A stretch of 64,000 bases of DNA, from IMG/VR virus record IMGVR_UViG_3300042554_001855, positions 1 through 64,000 of that record. The stretch is one strand, 5' to 3'. The notes under the pieces are model-generated. The model saw nothing but the letters and a program-made list of their open reading frames with translations. It made no database searches and was not told the origin of the DNA. This DNA comes from a virus. Shown piece by piece: positions 6,221 to 14,600 of this stretch. The stretch's first letter is position 1; every line of letters begins with the position of its first letter. The position numbers and the translations under genes are program-made.

Positions 6221-6781
6221 TTATTTAGATTCTGCTTGAATCAGATTGAATGCCAGGGCAACTCGCCTAACATCCGATCTATTTGGAAGGGTATGGTGGA
6301 GTAATGCTGATGGAAAAAATAGAATGGAGCCCTCAGTTACATTTTCTGGATTATATTCAACCATGCTACCATCAAATAAATCTGTAAAGGGAGCTATGAA
6401 TCGAACTGGTGTATGTAGTTCTGGATTATATTCCAAATAACATACAGCAGCAAATCCTGAGTAATGATTATGTACAGGATGTGACATGTATTTTTCTTGG
6501 ATTTGAAACCAAGACGAAGAAATTTTACACATTTCAACCTTAAAAGTTTCCATGAAATAATATATCTCTTCGTTCAAAATTTCATGAACAGAGCGATTCA
6601 AGTTATTCATTTCATCGGAATTTTCATCCCGAATAGAACTATAAAAAGTGGTATGTAAATGAATTTGATTTTCAAAATTACTGGATTGTGTTTCCATCAA
6701 ATCGAGTAATTTTTTCTTTTTACTTTCCCAATCATGTACCTTTAGATGAAGCAAAGGTACGTTAAACATACTAATTAGCAT
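6221..6781 (-). CDS. Putative 2OG-Fe(II) oxygenase (TIGR02466-like)
   Basis: The 186-aa product has the core of a small phage/marine 2-oxoglutarate, Fe(II)-dependent oxygenase family. HxH-type residues at 104-106 (HPVHNHYSGF) begin the double-stranded helix; a later GSILFFPSALLHHTLPN (about 151-167) supplies the distal His; Arg172/173 could bind 2-oxoglutarate. Such enzymes hydroxylate proteins, nucleic acids or small molecules; the substrate cannot be told from sequence. ATG at 6781 overlaps the upstream gene by 11 bases; a second ATG at 6769 is equally possible. It ends just before a late-type element. A second, different oxygenase is at 46256-46855. Confidence 0.65.
   Translation of the reverse strand: MLISMFNVPLLHLKVHDWESKKKKLLDLMETQSSNFENQIHLHTTFYSSIRDENSDEMNNLNRSVHEILNEEIYYFMETFKVEMCKISSSWFQIQEKYMSHPVHNHYSGFAAVCYLEYNPELHTPVRFIAPFTDLFDGSMVEYNPENVTEGSILFFPSALLHHTLPNRSDVRRVALAFNLIQAESK
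6222..6229 (-). promoter_or_regulatory. Late-type promoter element TCTAAATA
   Basis: Minus-strand TCTAAATA at the end of the oxygenase gene and 22 bases before the ATG at 6200. It resembles the T4 late promoter core TATAAATA and the same octamer upstream of structural genes here. Confidence 0.4.
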
Positions 6782-7019
6782 CTGGATTATTTTTATTGCT
6801 GTATTCTTGTTGCAACTCTTTTGCTAGTTTCATAGCACGACGCCACATTAGATATTTTACCACAGGATTACGTGGATTATTCAATAACCACCATTTTTGT
6901 TTCTCAAAGTTAGATTTTGCTAACTTTGTAATGTAATAAAAAGCAGCAGCGACACTATCATCGGTTGCGATGAAGTATGCCACTACTGCAAATACGATAA
7001 ACCAAGCGTAATAAGTCAT
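6771..7019 (-). CDS. Small membrane protein, 82 aa
   Basis: Residues about 3-30 (YYAWFIVFAVVAYFIA and following) form one membrane segment; the remainder is basic (KQKWWLLNNP, YLMWRRAMKLAKEL) and probably cytoplasmic. It overlaps the upstream gene by 4 bases. Similar single-span proteins occur in cyanophages; role unknown. Confidence 0.65.
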   Translation of the reverse strand: MTYYAWFIVFAVVAYFIATDDSVAAAFYYITKLAKSNFEKQKWWLLNNPRNPVVKYLMWRRAMKLAKELQQEYSNKNNPDAN

Positions 7020-7186
7020 CGTCTTAAATTTTTTAAATATTCTAGCACTTGCTCACGCACTGCCATTAATTCATTATAGCACTTTTGTTCGTGTGCATCT
7101 TGTCTGAGTTCGTGATCTGGTTTATGGACGCTCTCAATAAACAAATCCAACCCTTTATTCCATTTAATTTCAGGAGTCTCTTCCAT
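7016..7186 (-). CDS. Hypothetical protein, 56 aa
   Basis: A short ORF read on the minus strand (MEETPEIKWNKGLDLFIESV...LEYLKNLRR). Its TGA overlaps the ATG of the membrane-protein gene by 4 bases, and it fills the gap between that gene and the one ending at 7219. Soluble and helical; unknown. Confidence 0.55.
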   Translation of the reverse strand: MEETPEIKWNKGLDLFIESVHKPDHELRQDAHEQKCYNELMAVREQVLEYLKNLRR

Positions 7187-7218
7187 AATCAGTATCGTAG
7201 TTATACTATTTAACGGGT

Positions 7219-7467
7219 TTAAAGAAACTTGTCTAAACTGGAAACCGATGCGCCTTTTGCGGACTTTTGAATGTAGGTTTTTGCGGACTTGTAATTGTTT
7301 GCCACATGAATTTGTTGCCCATTGTGAATGATGACAAACTTTTTAGAATTTACCATCGGAACAGCAGCCCACATACCATCTTTCGTCACATAACCTTGAG
7401 GGTCTCCTGGAGTTGGGTCAAGAATACCAGGACGATCGATAAAAGATTTTTGAAAAGATTCACTCAT
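7219..7467 (-). CDS. Conserved cyanophage-type hypothetical, 82 aa
   Basis: Soluble protein with a strand-rich middle (WAAVPMVNSKKFVIIHNGQQ) and a Lys/Ser-rich end. Starts by ATGA overlap with the 47-aa gene before it. I believe related proteins are frequent in cyanophages, but no function is known to me. Confidence 0.65.
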   Translation of the reverse strand: MSESFQKSFIDRPGILDPTPGDPQGYVTKDGMWAAVPMVNSKKFVIIHNGQQIHVANNYKSAKTYIQKSAKGASVSSLDKFL

Positions 7468-7607
7468 CCGAATACCGCAGTGACTCCCATGACCTTAGCA
7501 TTAGGATTACGGGCGAGGGCAACCTGACGTGCTTCTTGGTAGTCACGTGCCTCAACAATCTCATCAAAGACCTTGCCAGCGACATAGAGTTGGACTTTGC
7601 AGCGCAT
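7464..7607 (-). CDS. Conserved cyanophage-type small protein, 47 aa
   Basis: MRCKVQLYVAGKVFDEIVEA followed by YQEARQVALARNPNAKV: a compact beta-alpha domain. A strong AGGAGG lies 10 bases before the ATG. It resembles a small protein I recall from many marine cyanophages; function unknown. Translationally coupled to the 82-aa gene downstream. Confidence 0.65.
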   Translation of the reverse strand: MRCKVQLYVAGKVFDEIVEARDYQEARQVALARNPNAKVMGVTAVFG

Positions 7608-7642
7608 TGGGGGGATTCCTCCTGATGTGTAGGTAGTTTAGC

Positions 7643-7669
7643 AGAAAACTCAGCGTTTGACAACGCTGA
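7643..7669 (-). terminator. Intrinsic terminator built into the helicase 3' end
   Basis: TCAGCGTT (7650-7657) pairs perfectly with AACGCTGA (7662-7669) across a 4-base loop, followed on the minus strand by GTTTTCT. The hairpin contains the last six codons including the stop of the helicase gene. Confidence 0.6.
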
Positions 7670-8885
7670 TGGCAGGCAAACCCTGCTGGAACACGGTATC
7701 GACCACCGCTTGCACCTTCTTAGCGGTGCTGATGCCCACAGAAGAATAGACAGGGATGCAGACCAACCCAAAGGACTTGGTGTAGTCCTGAAGGGCACCA
7801 GGGGCGATCCTGCCGCTGCTGAGACCCTCTGCATCGTCCTTGTGCAGGCGAATCACCCGTCCGATGGTCTGGGAGATGCCGATGTAATCCATAGAGCGCA
7901 TAAACAGCACTGCCTCCAGACCAGACACGTTGATACCCTCGCTCAGGATGCTGTGATGAAGAACCACAAACTTCTTAGAGTCATCCTTGCCCCAGGCACT
8001 CAGAGTGTCGAAAAACACCTCACGATTGACCTTCTGACCATCAATCACAGCACCAGTCTTGGAAGTGATATACATCCAAGAGAACCCACGGTCTTCCAGT
8101 TGCTTACAGAAGTCAGTCTGAGAAACCAGAGAAACAATCTGCTTGGTTGCCTTAGAGCAGATGAGAACCTTGCCCACTTCCTGAGCATCGATGGTCTGAA
8201 TCAGATTCTCACAATCTACATCAGCAACAATCTGACCCTTGCTAAGAAGTTCAAACTGCTGAACAACAACCTTAGGGGGAACAATGAAACCACCCTCAAC
8301 CAGTTCTGGGGCAGGCACATTGCAGATGACATTGCCATAAACGGCAGCGTCATTCATGCCAGGTTTTGCAATAGTGGCAGAATGCTTAGGAGTAGCAGTG
8401 AAGAAATAGCAGCGGTCAGCAGCAGAAGCGAAATGCTCGGTGGCAGGGAAGAAATGACGTTGGACAGAGTTGTGCGCTTCATCAAAGTAAATGGTATCAA
8501 CGTGAATATCTGCCTGTTGCAGACGCTGCAGGGAGTTGTAGGTGGTGAAAATCAGTTGATGCTTATATGCACGACGAGACCAGTTATAAATCTCAGAAGG
8601 TTTGGTCGTGCTCTGGTGATGCGTCTCACCACTATGAACGTGAAGAACAGCAGCAGTCGTGATAAACTCAAGGAACTCGCTGGACAATTGCTCTGCCAGG
8701 ATGATTCTCGGGCAGCACACTACAATGGTCTTCGGAGCATCAGACTGAAACTCACGCAGAGCATCAAAGATGGCAATATTGGTCTTGCCGCCGCCAGTCG
8801 GAATGATCACCTGACCCTTACGATACTGCAGCAAGGCATCCAGAGCACGGTGCTGGTGAGGTCGGAGTTGAATCACAGGTCTCAT
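7650..8885 (-). CDS. DEAH-box superfamily 2 helicase
   Basis: A 411-aa two-domain SF2 ATPase. Visible motifs: Q-like LRPHQ (7-11), Walker A PTGGGKT (29-35), DEAH (135-138), TAT (163-165), and motif VI SQTIGRVIR in the C-terminal RecA-like domain (about residue 340), with the motif V-like ILSEGINV before it. It would unwind or translocate on nucleic acid. T4 UvsW and type III restriction Res subunits share this fold; whether it is the UvsW counterpart is not settled, since the accessory domains of UvsW are not evident. The gene is visibly more GC-rich than its neighbours, suggesting separate origin. Own promoter region upstream, own terminator at the end. Confidence 0.85.
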   Translation of the reverse strand: MRPVIQLRPHQHRALDALLQYRKGQVIIPTGGGKTNIAIFDALREFQSDAPKTIVVCCPRIILAEQLSSEFLEFITTAAVLHVHSGETHHQSTTKPSEIYNWSRRAYKHQLIFTTYNSLQRLQQADIHVDTIYFDEAHNSVQRHFFPATEHFASAADRCYFFTATPKHSATIAKPGMNDAAVYGNVICNVPAPELVEGGFIVPPKVVVQQFELLSKGQIVADVDCENLIQTIDAQEVGKVLICSKATKQIVSLVSQTDFCKQLEDRGFSWMYITSKTGAVIDGQKVNREVFFDTLSAWGKDDSKKFVVLHHSILSEGINVSGLEAVLFMRSMDYIGISQTIGRVIRLHKDDAEGLSSGRIAPGALQDYTKSFGLVCIPVYSSVGISTAKKVQAVVDTVFQQGLPAISVVKR

Positions 8886-8971
8886 CGCGTATAGGACTAT
8901 TATAGCAGAAAACCGCCCCTGGTGCGACCCATGGGACAGTTCTCAAAGTGTCCTAGTATTTCATCTTCAAC

Positions 8972-9012
8972 CTAGACAAAGGTAGTCTAGTGGTATTAAA
9001 GATGATTGTCAA
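8972..9012 (-). promoter_or_regulatory. Candidate promoter with overlapping palindrome
   Basis: Minus strand TTGACA (9007-9012), 17 bases, TAGACT (8984-8989). The -10 lies within an inverted repeat CTAGAC-7-GTCTAG (8972-8990). It sits in the 130-base gap between the fibre gene and the helicase; a TATAAT at 8893-8898 lacks a good -35. The palindrome may be an operator or an RNA hairpin ending the upstream transcript. Confidence 0.45.
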
Positions 9013-9015
9013 GTC

Positions 9016-11616
9016 TTATGCCCAAGATCCAGAAACATTTGCTGCTGATGCAGATCCAGCTGCGTATAGTTCAAAGAAAGTATTTGTAGATACGGTTGGA
9101 GCAACCACACTTCCTGCTACAGACTGTGCAAAATCAGGTCTAAATGTTCCACCAGTAGTTGCATTAGATACAAACCATCCTTCAAGTTCAATTACATAGT
9201 TTTCTGCTGCAGTTCCAGTTGGAGTTACAGTTGTTGCAGTTACTACTGTTGCATAACCTGAAGTTTGAGATGTAGAAGAACTTTGAGTAAATGATTTATA
9301 CTTGTATCCAATACTTTGTTGTGCATTACTAAATGTAAATCCAACTTGAAGTCCAGCTGCTGAACCAGATGCAGTTTTGGTCATTACATAAACCGCTCTA
9401 AACTTGTAGAGAGTATTTGCTAATAAAGTTGCAGTATCATTTGCGGCAGGGAAAACCGCTTCAAGTGTATTATTATTAGTTGCCTTTGTTCTATCAGATG
9501 CAATTCTTACAACTTCTGGTGATAGTAGTCCAACCCAAGCAGTTCCACTGTATCCCTGGAATTGTCCAATAGTGTTATTGAACAGAAGACCACCAGCAAT
9601 TCTATTGATTGTTGCAATGTTTGTTGTTGGGTTTGGCTCATTTGGTAGAATTGCATATGGATTGGTAACCGATGTCCCAACTCTTGCAACTCCTAAGTCA
9701 AGAACTGCTCTTGGGGAGAACGTTCCATATCCAACTCCACTATCACCATGCATAGTGACAATGTTATCAAAGAATGCAGAACCGCCTCTATGAACTTGGA
9801 AAGATGGTATGTAAGCACCTGGTGGGAAATACATTCCAGTAGTTCCAATTCCTACACCTGTACATCCAATCGTCCCTACTGCAAACAATGAATGATCAAA
9901 AAGTTCATTATAATCTGTACCAATACCAACACCAGACGTTAATACACGTCCCCCATATCTTGCATCAATTGCTACGATTGGATTGTCTGTTCCAATACCA
10001 ATCGAAGTAACACCAATTCTGTAGAATGTTGAAACACCAACACTATTGTTTAATTGAATTCCATTTAGAACATTTGGTAGTTGTATTTGCTGTGATGCTG
10101 AAGTAACAATACCAGCAACGATCAAATTACCACCAATATATGTGTCTCCAGTGATGGTCGATGTACCAACAACATGTAGTTTATATCCTGGATTTGTAAT
10201 TCCCAGACCAAGATTTCCTTGGTATGTTAGGGACATTAATTCTTGATTGCCTTGCCCATAAACCCAGTTAAACCTACCAGTATTAATTCCTGCGCCACCA
10301 GCATGAATATAATGATTTACGTTTCCAGTGTCATTGTGTCTAATTTCAAATATTTTAGATGAATAACGAAGAACTGTAGAACTGTTACCAGCACCGATAG
10401 AACTACCAAGAGATAGTCTTGTTGCACCATCTTGGCTAATAATTTCAAATAATGATTCTGTTGGTTTAATAAACTGATATTCTGATGATGGAATTGCAGT
10501 TCCAATACCAAAGCGACCATTATTTGCTAAGGTAAATAAAGTTCCACCAGTACCAACGTGGAGATATTCTGTAACTGTAGAAATTCCAGTTGTTGAAATA
10601 GATGATTTTAATTCAGTAACAGTTGTGACACCTGATACTAATACATTTCCTAATACACTAACTTTTGATGTTGGATTTGTCGTGCCTAATCCAATATTAG
10701 AAGATGCTGAAGGAATTAACGAAATATGATTTCTAGTTCCGTTTGTTTCTACTTTTAGCGGTCTATCATATGAATAAATGTTTTGATATCCATTATCAGA
10801 TGGCCCTTCACCAATCAACATACCATCAGTTGCTGTATTTCCAGTTATTGTGGAAATAAATCTTGCGTATGAATTAAAGAAGGTTAATCCATCAATTAAG
10901 GAGGAATCTCCTGTTGTTCCAATAAAAGCTCTTCCAGCACCATCGATTGCAAATGGGCTACTATCTGGAGAACCAGAGTCTTCAACCAGTAATGAAAGTC
11001 CCGATCCAAGTTGAGTAATTCTTACAAGAGGTTGTGTTGTGTTTGCAAAGATTGAAGTAACACCAGTGATTCCTGCATCAACACCAACGAATTGCAATTG
11101 TCTAGTTGTTACAATTCCAGTTGCTTTTATATTACCTGTTGAATTAATTCCAACCCCTTGCTGAGAACCATCTGGATTTCCACCAATTTGCAAGGAAAAA
11201 TTAGGATAAGTTGTAGCGATTCCAACATTACCAGATGCATAGATGCTTGTATATCCAAATCCAGGATCAACATCAACCCATTGTGATGTTGGTAGATTTA
11301 ATAATTTTCCACCATCTCCATAATATGTTATAATACCAGAAGTGGTTGTAGCAGTAATAATACCAGTGCTGCTAAACGAAGATATACCTACTCTTAAATT
11401 TCCAATAGAAGTCGTTAATCCTGAAACGTATATATTTTCTACCCAAATATTCTTAATCGTTGCTAATCCAACAACTTTTGCAGTTCCTCTAACATCTAAA
11501 AATTCAGTCGGCACCGAAGTTCCGATGCCGACCAATCCATTTGGATTTACAACGAAATTATCATCATCAACCTGAACACCATTTTTAAAATTAAAAGACT
11601 TCCTGTAATTTGCCAT
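9016..11616 (-). CDS. Fibre-like virion protein, 866 aa
   Basis: A long beta-repeat protein. N-terminus MANYRKSFNFKNGVQVDDDN is followed by many VGIGT-x-x-P modules with GIVTxxQ/SGVTT-type strands, as in other fibre proteins of this window. The last about 170 residues form a separate domain rich in Thr/Ala (from SPEVVRIASDRTKA to the end), probably a globular receptor-binding or trimerisation tip. No enzymatic motif seen. Starts 18 bases after a late-type element. T4-like cyanophages often carry several such genes near gp5; precise position in the virion is unknown. No T4 homologue is recognised. Confidence 0.75.
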   Translation of the reverse strand: MANYRKSFNFKNGVQVDDDNFVVNPNGLVGIGTSVPTEFLDVRGTAKVVGLATIKNIWVENIYVSGLTTSIGNLRVGISSFSSTGIITATTTSGIITYYGDGGKLLNLPTSQWVDVDPGFGYTSIYASGNVGIATTYPNFSLQIGGNPDGSQQGVGINSTGNIKATGIVTTRQLQFVGVDAGITGVTSIFANTTQPLVRITQLGSGLSLLVEDSGSPDSSPFAIDGAGRAFIGTTGDSSLIDGLTFFNSYARFISTITGNTATDGMLIGEGPSDNGYQNIYSYDRPLKVETNGTRNHISLIPSASSNIGLGTTNPTSKVSVLGNVLVSGVTTVTELKSSISTTGISTVTEYLHVGTGGTLFTLANNGRFGIGTAIPSSEYQFIKPTESLFEIISQDGATRLSLGSSIGAGNSSTVLRYSSKIFEIRHNDTGNVNHYIHAGGAGINTGRFNWVYGQGNQELMSLTYQGNLGLGITNPGYKLHVVGTSTITGDTYIGGNLIVAGIVTSASQQIQLPNVLNGIQLNNSVGVSTFYRIGVTSIGIGTDNPIVAIDARYGGRVLTSGVGIGTDYNELFDHSLFAVGTIGCTGVGIGTTGMYFPPGAYIPSFQVHRGGSAFFDNIVTMHGDSGVGYGTFSPRAVLDLGVARVGTSVTNPYAILPNEPNPTTNIATINRIAGGLLFNNTIGQFQGYSGTAWVGLLSPEVVRIASDRTKATNNNTLEAVFPAANDTATLLANTLYKFRAVYVMTKTASGSAAGLQVGFTFSNAQQSIGYKYKSFTQSSSTSQTSGYATVVTATTVTPTGTAAENYVIELEGWFVSNATTGGTFRPDFAQSVAGSVVAPTVSTNTFFELYAAGSASAANVSGSWA

Positions 11617-11632
11617 CTTATATGGTTTTTAG

Positions 11633-14600
11633 TTATTTATCTGATAATTTTTGCTCAAGATCACCGACTCTTGCAGAAAGTTCTTTAACTGCTTCAACTA
11701 GAAGTGGAATAATCTTTTCATATCTAACAGCGAGATAACCATTGTCTCTTGTAGTTACTGCTTCAGGTAGAACCTCTAAGATTTCTTGTGCGATAACACC
11801 AACATCATTACCTTCTTTACCTGATTTCTCATTCCAAGTGTAAGTATTACCACTAATTGAAAGAACCTTAGCAAGAGGATCATCAATTGGGGTTATGTTA
11901 TCTTTCAGTCTTTGGTCAGAAGTATAGAATGCAGTAATATCACCAGTTACATTTAGTTCTCCACTGATTGTAGTGTTGGTGCTGATTGAAACGCTGCTTC
12001 CAATCGAAGCATTGATAACTAGGTTTCCACCTCTTGTATCGATTGTTGTTGTTCCTGCAACACCAATTCTAATACCATCAATGTAAGCCTCTTCAAATGC
12101 TCCACCAACAGTACCAATATAAGCACCCTTATCAACATCAGGAATAATACCAGTGTTAATTGTAACAATATCATCGAGAGTTGATTTTCCATCAACTCCA
12201 AGACCACCGCTTACAACTAATGCACCAGTTGTCTTACTTGTAGATTCAGTAACATTGGTAATTTTAACAATTCCAGTAATTGAAGCACTGTTTCTAATTC
12301 TGACTTCTTTATTAAAGGTTACAGGTCCATCAAACTGTGATAGAACAGTTCCAGACTTGCCACCCTCAACTCTTAGACGCTCCTTAATTAGAACTTCATC
12401 AAAGATAACACTCAAACGACCACTTTCTTGTCCAGTGACAGTTGGTACTGGAACGTCAAAGGTAATTTCTTGCCCTGTTGCGGAACTAGATTTCTTATTA
12501 CCAATATAGAAATCACCATCACTATTCATTCCAGTATATACAACAACACCAGCAGATCTCTTCTGAGATTGTGCTAAGAATGATTCTTTTTCTGTTAGTG
12601 ATCTAACTTGTACTTGTGGGAGACCAGTTGAATAGTTACCAGGACCAAATCCAAGATATTCAAATGTATGACCAGATGCACGAATGATTGAAGGTCTTCT
12701 CAGTTCGATTGCTAGTGGTCTAATCTTTCTAGCGATCGATCCTGTATTATGAGTTTCTTTACTCGTTCCAAATACACCACGAATAACTACTAATTGATTA
12801 TTTGAAGATCCAGTGAATTCTGATCCACTGATTCTCATGATTTCATTATCAACTTGAATATAAGAACCAAGTGGGAATCTAGTCAGAGTTGAAAGACCAC
12901 AAATAGTAGATCCAGAAACTGTTATGCTTGACCCAGACTCAATCGTTGCACCCAAGAAGAATTTCTCATTATCATAGAAGAATGTTCCTCTAGATGCTAT
13001 ATTTTCAGTGGTAGAATCTGAAACAGCATCATTTGAAGACAGTCCATGCTTGAGAATATATTTTGCAGAACTTAATGTAGTTGAAGTTGCGACAGTAAAT
13101 GTATTAACACCTACTTTTTCATTAACAATATAATCACCAAGATTATTATTATTACTATCAATAAACTTAAATTTGGAACCAGCTGTTAAATTATGTGCAA
13201 ATGATGATGTAAATGTCGTAATTCCCAACACTGGACCAGCAACAGTTGTAACTGGAACTGATGGTCCAAGATTAATTATATAATGACCAGTATGAATTTG
13301 TGGGTCTGCAGCAGTAATCGCTACAGAAATCTGAGTTTTTGAAGGAATAGATGCAATTCTGTAATACCCATCACCTGTTGTTCCAATACCAGTAACTTGA
13401 ACAACATCTCCAAGGTTAGTCGAAATACCAGTTGAAGCGATTGTCAATCCAGCACCTACACCTACACCAATTACAGATGTATCAAAATCTAGTTCTTCAC
13501 CATCAGTATATCCAGATCCTCTGGAAAGAATCTTAACATCGGTGATTGTTCCACCACTGGATACAATAACCTTAGCAGTTGCTCCATCCCAAGTAGAAGT
13601 ACCATTGTTAAAGAGTTTTACGTTATAATGTGTTCCAGCATTGTAACCACTACCACCAGAGAATGAACTATAAGTCGTAACACCTGCAAATCCATGCTCA
13701 CGTCCAAGTGTAATCGTTGCAGTACCAGAATTTACGGAAGCAAAAGAAGTGGAAACTGCAACAATTGGTAGTCCAATTCCAAAATCTTGTGTAAATAAAT
13801 CTAGAGATTCTTTAGTAATACTCTTTTTAAGGTCATCAGTTACAACATCACCAATTGGACTTCTCTTTGCGTAAGTATTTGCAGCAAAAGGATTGTCATC
13901 TACATTATCTTTATCAAGTTGTGGATATAAATCTGTTACATTTTGTGCATATTTTAAATTTGTAAATTCTTCAGGTACGCTATTATTTGCGTTTAAGAGG
14001 TATGCATGATAGATACCATCTTGTACGTCCTTAATGTATGGACGAATGATTTCTGAACGATATACAAAATAATTTTTATTTACATCACTTCTTTCGAATC
14101 TGGGTAGATTTGTATTTCTGGTTGCAGTATTACTTGTAAATGTACCTGGACTGTGAGTTACTCCAGTAACATCAACTGTCGAATATCTAAATGTATGGTC
14201 ATCAACGATACCAGTAATTGCAAACTTACCATTATATCCCTCATTTGATAGTCCGCCAGTATTCGTGCTACTTCTAACACTCTTAATATTAACTAGGTTT
14301 CCAACTTGTAAGTTATGTGGTAATTCAGTTGTTACAGTTACGATTCCTGTAGTACCAGTAATACATGTACTAATAAATCTTGGATTTCTATGATAATCAT
14401 AGTCAGTTGCACCAATACTTACTCTACCAGGATCTCCATCATTTCTATATCCAGTAGAACTTGATTCTTGAACAATAAATGTTTCTGCAGGTGCCTTAGC
14501 ATTCTCTGCGTCTTTAGGTACAACAATTCTTATCTTATAGAGTTTCTCATCTAGACTTCTGGAATCATCAAATCTTTTTACGAAAGTGTTATCAGTTTTC

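Noticed and set aside
7460-7834. Minus-strand ORF of 124 codons overlapping helicase and the 47-aa gene
   Set aside because: Ser/Pro/Leu-rich out-of-frame product; the in-frame 47-aa gene with AGGAGG and the helicase explain the region.
7710-8894. Plus-strand ORF of 394 codons
   Set aside because: Antisense to the helicase, which has full SF2 motifs; the opposite product has no recognisable domain.
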